Part shown: positions 1-8,156 of the stretch, in pieces | Numbering within the stretch: the stretch's first letter is position 1 | Layout of the letters: each line of letters opens with the position of its first letter | Assembly (NCBI GenBank): GCA_006227015.1 | Contig: SBGI01000086.1 | Span: forward strand, 1 to 8,156 | Reading direction: 5' to 3' | Length of the DNA stretch: 8,156 nt | Source of the DNA: Gammaproteobacteria bacterium | Lineage (GTDB): Bacteria > Pseudomonadota > Gammaproteobacteria > Pseudomonadales > Porticoccaceae | Program-made: the position numbers and the translations under genes | Notes under the pieces: generated by a model | Databases searched by the model: none | What the model saw: only the letters and a program-made list of their open reading frames with translations | Told to the model about the DNA's origin: nothing

Positions 1-120
1 GAAGGAATGGACGTCGTCGATAAAATTTCGGCTGTCCCCACCGGCCAGGTTGGCCCCTATGGCGACGTGCCCAGAAAACCGATTCATATTGTCAGTGCAC
101 GTATTATTGGCGACGAGTAA
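1..120 (+). CDS. Cyclophilin-type peptidyl-prolyl cis-trans isomerase, C-terminal end only (5' partial)
   Basis: The frame is open from base 1 and ends at TAA 118-120, giving 39 visible residues. They begin [10 protein letters not shown] and continue through [13 protein letters not shown] to a final beta strand (PIHIVSARI). This is the conserved C-terminal end of cyclophilins, which catalyse proline cis-trans isomerisation during protein folding. From memory, the VPT..VGPY..VP pattern is closer to periplasmic PpiA of E. coli than to cytoplasmic PpiB. The N-terminus, where a signal peptide would show, and the catalytic arginine lie outside the window, so location and exact paralog stay open. 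The next gene starts 2 bases after the stop, so the two are probably co-transcribed and perhaps translationally coupled. Confidence 0.88.
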   Translation, partial: EGMDVVDKISAVPTGQVGPYGDVPRKPIHIVSARIIGDE

Positions 121-122
121 AC

Positions 123-878
123 GTGTCCACGGCTCTCAGCGTCAATCTCAATAAAATTGCTCTGATTCGCAACTCTAGGGAAGGCAACTACCCGGACGTC
201 ATTGCCCATGCCCGGACTTGTATTGAGCATGGTGCCGACGGCATCACGGTTCACCCCAGACCCGACCAGCGGCACATTCGCCCCGGGGATGTCAGGGAAC
301 TGTCATCCCTGCTGTCACCACTGGATGACCTCGAATTCAACGTGGAAGGCAACCCCCTTGCGCCACCCAGAGGCACCTACCCAGGGTTTATTCCCCTGGT
401 GGAGGAAGTCCTACCGGACCAGTGCACGCTGGTCCCCGACAGCGACAACCAGCTGACCTCGGATCACGGGTTTGATCTGACCCGCTCGGCAGACCAGGTC
501 GCCCCAATTATAGAGCACCTGAAATCCCTCGGCATACGCGTCAGCCTGTTCATGGACCCTATTGAGGAGCAGATTCGTCTCGCTAAAGAGGTGGGTGCCG
601 ACAGAATTGAACTCTATACCGGCCCCTATGCAGCCGCCTGGGAAAGCCACCAGCTAGATGACATTTTTCAGCAACATTATCGAGCCGCCGAACTGGCTAT
701 GGAGCTTGGACTGGGACTCAATGCCGGTCACGACCTGAACCTGACAAACCTTGCAAAGTACGCCACGGTTCCGGGACTGCTTGAAGTTTCCATTGGCCAT
801 GCCCTCACAGTGGATGCCATCGCCATGGGACTCGGCAACGCCGTGGACGCCTATAAAAAGATTCTCACATCGGTTTAA
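123..878 (+). CDS. pdxJ: Pyridoxine 5'-phosphate synthase (PdxJ family, Bacteroidetes-like variant)
   Basis: PdxJ condenses 1-deoxy-D-xylulose 5-phosphate with 3-amino-2-oxopropyl phosphate to give pyridoxine 5'-phosphate, the last ring-forming step of DXP-dependent vitamin B6 synthesis in the cytoplasm. The 251-residue TIM-barrel protein has the family motifs: SVNLNKIA (6-13), GADGITVHPRPDQRHI (37-52), LEFNVEG (70-76), NAGHDL (200-205) and SIGHAL (223-228). The expected catalytic residues are present as H44, E71 and H203, with R46 and H51. The Asp-His pair that contacts DXP in E. coli PdxJ (D11, H12) is Asn10-Lys11 here. From memory this NK form, with the LEVSIGHAL region, resembles Bacteroidetes PdxJ more than the proteobacterial type. 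Residues about 79-85 look like a small insertion. The GTG start at 123 leaves the usual short lead before the first strand; the ribosome site is weak (GAG just upstream), fitting coupling to the cyclophilin. The neighbours are not the recO/acpS genes common beside proteobacterial pdxJ, so it may be a second copy. The family is certain; substrate identity is less so. Confidence 0.9.
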   Translation: MSTALSVNLNKIALIRNSREGNYPDVIAHARTCIEHGADGITVHPRPDQRHIRPGDVRELSSLLSPLDDLEFNVEGNPLAPPRGTYPGFIPLVEEVLPDQCTLVPDSDNQLTSDHGFDLTRSADQVAPIIEHLKSLGIRVSLFMDPIEEQIRLAKEVGADRIELYTGPYAAAWESHQLDDIFQQHYRAAELAMELGLGLNAGHDLNLTNLAKYATVPGLLEVSIGHALTVDAIAMGLGNAVDAYKKILTSV

Positions 879-1236
879 GACTGTCTTCACAGGCCAGCTG
901 ACAGCCGAGGCAGTACACCGACTCAGGCTTGATTTCCAAACGGCGCGGGTCGATGGATTCACCACAGTCTTCACAGTATCCGTAATCACCGGATTCAAAT
1001 AATTTCAGAGCACGCTCCACCGCCTGCAAGCGCACCCGGTATGCGGCTCGGCTGGCCTGACTCATTTGCTGTTGCTGCATGGCATCCATGCGCGACAATC
1101 GTCCCACACGAGACTGGTCCAGGGTCACCACATCACTGGCCGCAGAGGATATCTCCAGCAAGTGACACAGCTCTTCCTGCAGGTTCATTAGCTGCAATTG
1201 AAATTGCTGTAATTGTTGAGCCGTTAAAGGTTCCAT
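865..1236 (-). CDS. TraR/DksA-family C4 zinc-finger protein, RNA polymerase-binding regulator candidate
   Basis: This is a 123-residue protein. Residues 1-80 are helical and rich in Gln and Leu, the likely coiled coil. They are followed by a C4 zinc finger, GYCEDCG (86-92) and YCLGC (108-112), with ligands C88, C91, C109 and C112 as in DksA. DksA proteins enter the RNA polymerase secondary channel and tune promoters, often with ppGpp. Aligned without gaps on the finger, the DksA tip residues D71, D74 and A76 fall on G45, S48 and M50. The tip region reads LDQSRVGRLSRMDA (39-52), so the classic DxxDxA motif is missing, although D51-A52 lies close by. The protein is shorter than E. coli DksA (151 aa). 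I recall a separate small DksA-like subfamily with this LDQ..VGRLSRMDA signature, mostly uncharacterised. The ATG at 1236 is the only sensible start: the open frame extends upstream, but that stretch runs into the divergent gene. The 3' end overlaps the pdxJ end by 14 bp, tail to tail. The DNA-, RNA- or polymerase-binding role is inferred from the family. Confidence 0.85.
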   Translation of the reverse strand: MEPLTAQQLQQFQLQLMNLQEELCHLLEISSAASDVVTLDQSRVGRLSRMDAMQQQQMSQASRAAYRVRLQAVERALKLFESGDYGYCEDCGESIDPRRLEIKPESVYCLGCQLACEDSLKPM

Positions 1237-1241
1237 CGCTC

Positions 1242-1247
1242 TATAAT
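1242..1247 (+). promoter_or_regulatory. Candidate sigma70 -10 box (TATAAT) for the RNA methyltransferase gene
   Basis: A perfect TATAAT lies in the 39-bp gap between two divergent genes. A transcript starting about 7 bases downstream would begin near 1254 and leave a leader of roughly 22 bases before the ATG at 1276. No good -35 box is seen at 16-18 bp spacing; the nearest match, TTGAGC at 1216-1221, is 20 bp away. The -35 region would fall inside the start of the DksA-like gene. The call rests on the hexamer and its position. Confidence 0.45.
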
Positions 1248-1248
1248 A
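1243..1248 (-). promoter_or_regulatory. Possible opposing -10 box (TATTAT) for the DksA-like gene
   Basis: Read on the minus strand, the same AT-rich core gives TATTAT. A start 7 bases further on would fall at 1236, the A of the DksA-like ATG, implying a leaderless or nearly leaderless message. No clear -35 box is seen upstream (TCATCA at 17 bp). An AAAGGA at 1250-1255 could be a ribosome site, but it is 13 bases from the ATG, longer than usual, and would need an earlier transcription start inside the methyltransferase gene. Confidence 0.22.
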
Positions 1249-1275
1249 GTCCTTTGCATTGAAACTGATGACGCC

Positions 1276-2064
1276 ATGACAAAGCGGGCTGACCACAACT
1301 CCCAAAACAATTACCAGCAGCGCAAGCGATTTTTCGGGCGACTGCTGACCATCTACGGTCGCAAACCGGTACTGGAGGCATTGCAAGACAGGAATATACC
1401 CTGCTACCGGGTTCATCTCGCTGACACCAACAAGCCCGGTGGGATCATTGAAGAGATTAAAGCCATAGCAACAAAACGTGATATTGAAATTTGCTATCAC
1501 GACCGACTGGCACTCTCCAGAATATCCCGAAATGGCAAACAGGATCAGGGCGTTGCCGCCGACCTGGACTGCCCGCACCACCTGCAGTTGGAAGACTTTC
1601 TTGCTAGCCCACCCAGCGGTAAATTCAGCCTGATCGCCCTGGATGGTGTCACCAATCCACAAAACCTCGGCATGATCATTCGCTCGGTCACCGCAAGTTC
1701 CTGCCATGGAATTCTGTTACCCAAACAGGGCACGGCATCCATGTCCCCTCTGGTAATCAAGGCCAGTGCGGGCACACTGTTCAAAAGTCGTTTAATTCAC
1801 TGTGACAACCTTGCGGATGCACTGACGGCCCTCAAGCAATTGGGCGTCACTGCCTGCACACTCTCCTCACACAGTGAACAGCCTCTTGCGGATTTCCAGC
1901 CTTCCGGGCCAGTAGTCTACGTGCTTGGCAACGAAACAGAGGGCGTGAGCCCACCAGTCTATGACTGTTGCGATACCCATGTGCGCATTCCCATGCACAA
2001 TGATGTCGAGTCCCTTAATGTAGCCGTGACGGCCGCCCTGCTTGCTTTCCGGGAACAATGCTGA
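1276..2064 (+). CDS. SpoU/TrmH-family RNA 2'-O-ribose methyltransferase (RlmB-like)
   Basis: This 262-residue protein is predicted to transfer a methyl group from S-adenosylmethionine to a ribose 2'-OH in rRNA or tRNA. An N-terminal substrate-binding domain begins at IYGRKPVLEAL (26-36). The SPOUT catalytic domain follows, with all three knot motifs: DGVTNPQNLGMIIRSV (123-138, with N130 and R136), VLGNETEGVS (216-225) and the SAM-binding end IPM....ESLNVAVTAAL (238-255). Length and domain order match RlmB (243 aa in E. coli), which modifies G2251 of 23S rRNA. However, motif 2 reads GNETEG rather than the GAEGEG of RlmB, and motif 3 is HNDVESLNV, so the target may differ; no symbol is assigned. 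The first 25 residues are a polar, basic tail before the usual domain start. The start at 1276 has only a weak ribosome site. The stop is 29 bp from the convergent transporter end, with no clear terminator. Family certain; RNA target unknown. Confidence 0.88.
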   Translation: MTKRADHNSQNNYQQRKRFFGRLLTIYGRKPVLEALQDRNIPCYRVHLADTNKPGGIIEEIKAIATKRDIEICYHDRLALSRISRNGKQDQGVAADLDCPHHLQLEDFLASPPSGKFSLIALDGVTNPQNLGMIIRSVTASSCHGILLPKQGTASMSPLVIKASAGTLFKSRLIHCDNLADALTALKQLGVTACTLSSHSEQPLADFQPSGPVVYVLGNETEGVSPPVYDCCDTHVRIPMHNDVESLNVAVTAALLAFREQC

Positions 2065-2093
2065 CTACCTACTACTGCCTCTGATTCAGGCGC

Positions 2094-3332
2094 TTAGGGC
2101 GTATTGGGGTGCTTCATCCCCCGCTGTTTCCAGAGGTCACTGAACAGAATGGCAACTGTGGCAGCGGTAATCGTCAGCAGGCCCAGGAAACCAATGGCGG
2201 TCAGCACACCAAATGCGGCGATCACCTGACCACTCAACCAGGCGCCGATGGGCGCTGAACCGAATAATGCCAACTGGTATACGGACACAACACGTGCCCG
2301 ATATGCCTGGGGAGATTCTTCATGGGTCATGGAGCGGCCCAGCATCATGGCCAAACCGGAGGCACCACCCCACATCACGATGATCACAAACAGCAGCCAC
2401 TGTGGTGGATGAAGAGAAATCACCAGCAGAAAAAAACCCCGCACCAACAGACTGGCCAGCAATATCCTGCCGGGTTTGGCAAAGCGACTCACCAAACGAA
2501 TAATCACCAAGTTGGACAAAATCACGCCAAACATAAAGCTGAACTGTATCCACGCAAAGAAGGCTGCCCCCTGGTGATAGACCTCTCTGGTCAGCAGGGG
2601 CATAGCAACCAGATACATGCCAAACCCGAGAAAACCGGTAGCAGCCACAATCATCATCAGCTGCAACAACCGGGGATGTGAACGCACCAACTGCAATCCG
2701 GATTTCATCTCATGCCAGGTCGATTTCCTGTTCCGGGAGGTCTCCGATTCCAATTGACCAAGACTGCGGTGCAGGAACCAGCCGGATACACTCAGCAACA
2801 GTAATTGAACAAGCAACAGCAATGGCAGACTGACTTGCTCCAGATAACCTGCGAGAACGATACCCAGGCTTTGGGCGGTGAACTGCACAAACGACGCCCT
2901 AGCAACGGCCTGTTGTAACTGGCTATCCACAACCCGGGACAACAGGCTTTCCCTGGCAGGTTGTACAAACGCGGTAATAGTGCCAAAAACAAAGCCGAAG
3001 ACCAGCATCAGACCGTAGGACAGGTGTCCTGTTACCAGCGCAGCCAGTAACATCAGGCACGGCAGGTTATACAGCAGGTACAAACGCAGCAGATGTCGGC
3101 CGGGGTGACGATTATCAGACAGAACCCCGCCCCAGAGAACAAACAGTAATTGGGGCAACATCAATGCCATCTGCCCCAATCCAACGCGCTCAGGCGTTTC
3201 ACCGAGCACGCCAACCAGCAACCAGGGAAACAGCACGATCTGCAACCCCTGGGCCATAGAGCTGCTGCCAACACCCTGCAGATAGGCGCGAAAATTTCCC
3301 GTTGGGCTATTGGTAGGCGCGAGAGGGGGCAT
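2094..3332 (-). CDS. Major facilitator superfamily transporter, MFS_3 (EntS-like) type
   Basis: This 412-residue integral inner-membrane protein has about 12 hydrophobic segments, roughly at 28-44, 51-72, 82-101, 105-124, 148-164, 168-187, 222-247, 257-280, 288-308, 311-333, 347-369 and 373-397. A polar loop rich in Ser, Arg and Lys lies between the halves (190-215). GGVLSDNRHPGR (68-79) is the MFS motif A loop between segments 2 and 3. The late segment with YRARVVSVYQLALFGSAPIG (344-363) matches the MFS_3 group, which includes the enterobactin exporter EntS and several drug or siderophore exporters. The substrate cannot be told; no siderophore or resistance genes are in view. The ATG at 3332 is 5 bases after the ligA stop, so it is probably the last gene of the zipA-ligA transcript and relies on coupling, since no strong ribosome site is present. 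The C-terminus is cytoplasmic and basic. It converges on the methyltransferase gene across 29 bp. Confidence 0.87.
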   Translation of the reverse strand: MPPLAPTNSPTGNFRAYLQGVGSSSMAQGLQIVLFPWLLVGVLGETPERVGLGQMALMLPQLLFVLWGGVLSDNRHPGRHLLRLYLLYNLPCLMLLAALVTGHLSYGLMLVFGFVFGTITAFVQPARESLLSRVVDSQLQQAVARASFVQFTAQSLGIVLAGYLEQVSLPLLLLVQLLLLSVSGWFLHRSLGQLESETSRNRKSTWHEMKSGLQLVRSHPRLLQLMMIVAATGFLGFGMYLVAMPLLTREVYHQGAAFFAWIQFSFMFGVILSNLVIIRLVSRFAKPGRILLASLLVRGFFLLVISLHPPQWLLFVIIVMWGGASGLAMMLGRSMTHEESPQAYRARVVSVYQLALFGSAPIGAWLSGQVIAAFGVLTAIGFLGLLTITAATVAILFSDLWKQRGMKHPNTP

Positions 3333-3337
3333 CAGGA

Positions 3338-6309
<2,972 letters not shown>

Positions 6310-6313
6310 TTAA

Positions 6314-6317
6314 TCCT
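6314..6317 (-). promoter_or_regulatory. Ribosome binding site for zipA (AGGA)
   Basis: AGGA on the minus strand sits 4 bases before the ATG at 6309 and 10 bases before the in-frame ATG at 6303. It does not settle which of the two is used, but it supports initiation here rather than read-through from smc. Confidence 0.5.
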
Positions 6318-6328
6318 GTCAGGCTTAA

Positions 6329-6338
6329 ACAATATTGT
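6329..6338. repeat. 10-bp perfect palindrome ACAATATTGT upstream of zipA
   Basis: ACAATATTGT equals its own reverse complement and lies in the 75-bp smc-zipA gap, overlapping the candidate -10 box. It could be part of a regulator site, but it is short and AT-rich, so chance is a real possibility. Confidence 0.3.
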
Positions 6339-6360
6339 AATGAGAAATAACTGCTTTCAA
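6334..6360 (-). promoter_or_regulatory. Candidate sigma70 promoter for zipA-ligA-transporter
   Basis: On the minus strand, TTGAAA (6360-6355) is followed after 15 bp by TACAAT (6339-6334). Both hexamers match the consensus at 5 of 6 positions, but the spacing is shorter than the optimal 17 bp. The predicted start near 6327 gives a leader of about 18 bases containing the AGGA site. The 75-bp gap after smc, against overlap or 5 bp elsewhere in the run, agrees with a separate promoter here. Confidence 0.38.
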
Positions 6361-6384
6361 CACCGGCTGTCTACTGTCACTGCA

Positions 6385-8156
6385 TCAGGCTTCAGCCAAT
6401 TCCACAGCCTGATTTACGTCCACACTCACCAGTCGTGACACACCCGGTTCGTGCATGGTCACCCCCATCAACTGATTGGCCATTTCCATCGCAATCTTGT
6501 TGTGGGAAATATAGATAAACTGCACTTTTTCCGACATCTCGGCCACCATGCGGGCATAACGTCCCACGTTGGCGTCATCCAGGGGCGCATCCACCTCATC
6601 CAGCATACAAAATGGCGCAGGGTTGAGGTGGAAAATGGAAAAAACCAGACCAATCGCTGTCATGGCTTTTTCTCCACCGGACAACAGGTGAATGGTGGTG
6701 TTCTTTTTCCCTGGAGGGCGGGCCATGATCGCCACACCGGTATCCAGCAAATCGTCACCGGTCATTTCCAGATAGGCATGACCGCCGCCAAACAGTTTAG
6801 GAAACAACTCCTGCAGTGAACTGTTAATGCGATCAAAGGTTTCCTTGAAGCGCGTGCGTGTCTCCCGGTCAATCTTGCGAATGGCGTTTTCCAGTGTTTG
6901 CAGCGCTTCTTCCAGCTCGGCGTTCTGGGCATCGAGATAGGTTTTGCGCTCTGATTCAATTTTGAACTCATCAATGGCTGCAAGATTGATGGGCCCCAGA
7001 CGCTGGATGCGGTTAGCCAGTTTTTCCAGCTCCCCTTCCCACTGGCTCAGGTCGGCATCCTCCGCTAGCGAAGCCAACAGGGTATCCAGATCAAACTGCT
7101 GTTCGCCAATCTGTTCAACAATCGTTTTACTGCGGGTAACCAGGTCCTGGGCTGTGAGTCGTTGCTGCTCCAGTTCGCTGCGCTGTTCCTGAATCTGCTG
7201 CTCCAGACTGGCCCGACGTTTTTCATTTTCACGCATCTGGTGCTCAACCGTTTCCAGCGCCTGCCGGGCGTCAGCCAATTCTTTTTCCACCACCAGCCGG
7301 CGCTCCAGTTGCTCCGCCAGTTGTTCCTTCAATTCCTGTGTGGGATCTTCATCCTGTTTAAAGGTGGTGCGCAGCTGTTCACGGCGTTCCTGCAGTCGTT
7401 CAACCTGAGTTTCCAGCCGGCCAATACCCTCGCGTATCGACTGTAACTGGGTACTGATGGATTTCTCTCGCATTGCCAGTTCATGCTTGCGATCCCGGTC
7501 GTGGCGGGCATTCTGACGGGACTCATCCAGGGAGGCTCGCAAACCATCGCGCTGCTGTAACAGTTCTTCCCGCAGTTGTGCATCTTTCTCCATGGTTTCA
7601 ATAGCCGCCGACAACAACCGTCGGGCTTCGGCGAGATTTTCCTGCTCCAGATTTTGCTGCTGTTGAGCTTCCGTAAGTTCATTGTCCGCACGTTCACGAC
7701 GAGCTGCGAACTGTTCTACCTGCATCTGGCTGGCGCTCAGGGAAGAACGTAATTCGGCGTAATGACGCTGTTGCTCACTGACCTGACGGCTAATGGATTC
7801 CCGCTGCAATTCCAGATCATGCAGTGCTTTCTCTGCATCTTCTTTCTGTTGTGAGAGCGACTCAATGGCTTTCTCGGCTTCTTCCTGTCGCTGCTCCAGG
7901 GACTCCAGTTCCTGTTGACGCTTCAGCACACCGGCCTGGGCATCCTGATCCCTGGCAACCCGCAGCCAGTTAGCTCCCAGCCAGAGACCATCGCGGGTAA
8001 CCACAGACTCGCCAGCCTCCAGCTTCGTCCGCAACTGCAGGGCATCGGAAAGATCATCGACCGCATACACACCAGCCAGTAATTGTGCGGCATGAGGGCT
8101 TTCAACCCTAGAGGCCAGACGATCTGCTGCAGGGACGCCATTTGCACTACCGGTTG
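6385..8156 (-). CDS. smc: Chromosome partition protein SMC, C-terminal half (5' end outside window)
   Basis: SMC is the ATPase of the condensin-like SMC-ScpAB complex that compacts and helps segregate the chromosome. The frame is open to the right edge, so 589 residues are visible, about half of a typical 1,150-1,200-residue protein. The first 60 or so form the end of the hinge (ASRVESPHAAQLLAGVYAVDDL, then GESVVTRDGLWLG). Next comes a long Gln/Glu-rich antiparallel coiled coil, encoded at roughly 7,970 down to 7,050. Last is the C-terminal head: the conserved RIQRLGPINLAAIDEF segment, signature LSGGEKAM (6661-6684), Walker B MLDEVDAPLDD (6574-6606) and the switch histidine in ISHNK. The N-terminal Walker A half is off the window. 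A GTG within the hinge (8068-8070) is an internal valine codon, not a start. The stop TGA lies 75 bp before zipA. Possession of SMC rather than MukB excludes an enterobacterial source. Confidence 0.97.
   Translation of the reverse strand, partial: TGSANGVPAADRLASRVESPHAAQLLAGVYAVDDLSDALQLRTKLEAGESVVTRDGLWLGANWLRVARDQDAQAGVLKRQQELESLEQRQEEAEKAIESLSQQKEDAEKALHDLELQRESISRQVSEQQRHYAELRSSLSASQMQVEQFAARRERADNELTEAQQQQNLEQENLAEARRLLSAAIETMEKDAQLREELLQQRDGLRASLDESRQNARHDRDRKHELAMREKSISTQLQSIREGIGRLETQVERLQERREQLRTTFKQDEDPTQELKEQLAEQLERRLVVEKELADARQALETVEHQMRENEKRRASLEQQIQEQRSELEQQRLTAQDLVTRSKTIVEQIGEQQFDLDTLLASLAEDADLSQWEGELEKLANRIQRLGPINLAAIDEFKIESERKTYLDAQNAELEEALQTLENAIRKIDRETRTRFKETFDRINSSLQELFPKLFGGGHAYLEMTGDDLLDTGVAIMARPPGKKNTTIHLLSGGEKAMTAIGLVFSIFHLNPAPFCMLDEVDAPLDDANVGRYARMVAEMSEKVQFIYISHNKIAMEMANQLMGVTMHEPGVSRLVSVDVNQAVELAEA

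Noticed and set aside
877..887. AAGACTGTCTT inverted repeat at the pdxJ / DksA-like junction
   Set aside because: The arms are 5 bp with a single central base, too tight for a stable hairpin and without a T run; it also lies in coding sequence.
1268..1279. Three-codon mini-ORF ATG ACG CCA TGA whose stop overlaps the methyltransferase start (ATGA)
   Set aside because: There is no ribosome site and it is too short to tell from chance; it would matter only if start mapping and conservation supported translation.
865..1707. Long 280-residue minus-strand reading of the DksA-like frame running back through the methyltransferase gene
   Set aside because: The upstream 157 residues are antisense to a clear SpoU methyltransferase and show no family features; the true start is the ATG at 1236.
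2077..2091. GCCT...AGGC inverted repeat between the convergent methyltransferase and transporter genes, as a terminator
   Set aside because: The stem is only 4 bp and no T run follows on either strand, so it is not a credible intrinsic terminator.
2322..2681. 119-codon plus-strand open frame antisense to the transporter, very rich in His and Gln
   Set aside because: His/Gln richness is what the complement of hydrophobic membrane codons gives; there is no ribosome site or family signature.
8068..8070. GTG in the smc fragment as a start for a shorter protein
   Set aside because: The frame remains open to the window edge and the upstream residues match the SMC hinge, so this codon is internal.

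Overview
The window is almost wholly protein-coding, with short or negative gaps. It looks chromosomal and comes from a free-living gammaproteobacterium. The best evidence is the block smc-zipA-ligA on the minus strand. ZipA is found only in gammaproteobacteria, and a canonical SMC beside zipA and ligA is the Pseudomonas/Marinobacter-like order, not the enterobacterial one, where MukBEF replaces SMC. GC content looks moderate by eye. I cannot name the genus.

Layout, left to right: the last 39 codons of a PpiA-like cyclophilin (+), followed 2 bases later by a pdxJ-family gene (+). A small DksA/TraR zinc-finger protein (-) overlaps the pdxJ end tail to tail by 14 bp. A SpoU/TrmH-family RNA 2'-O-methyltransferase (+) diverges from the DksA-like gene across only 39 bp that contain a perfect TATAAT. 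A minus-strand run then follows, in transcription order smc (C-terminal half only, cut by the window edge), zipA, ligA and an MFS_3-type transporter. There are 75 bp between smc and zipA, a 1-bp overlap between zipA and ligA, and 5 bp between ligA and the transporter.

The minus-strand run combines chromosome organisation (SMC), septum assembly (ZipA tethers FtsZ to the membrane) and DNA joining (LigA). The transporter has no evident link to these and looks like an add-on co-transcribed behind ligA. The left half mixes protein folding, vitamin B6 synthesis, transcription control and RNA modification, with no obvious shared pathway.

I found no tRNA or rRNA gene, CRISPR array, insertion sequence, prophage or convincing intrinsic terminator, and no stretch over 300 bases without a gene. 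I do not see an undescribed multi-gene system. The points most worth a second look are the Bacteroidetes-like PdxJ variant with changed substrate-site residues, the DksA-like protein whose coiled-coil tip lacks the usual acidic motif, and the very tight divergent promoter region between the DksA-like and methyltransferase genes.
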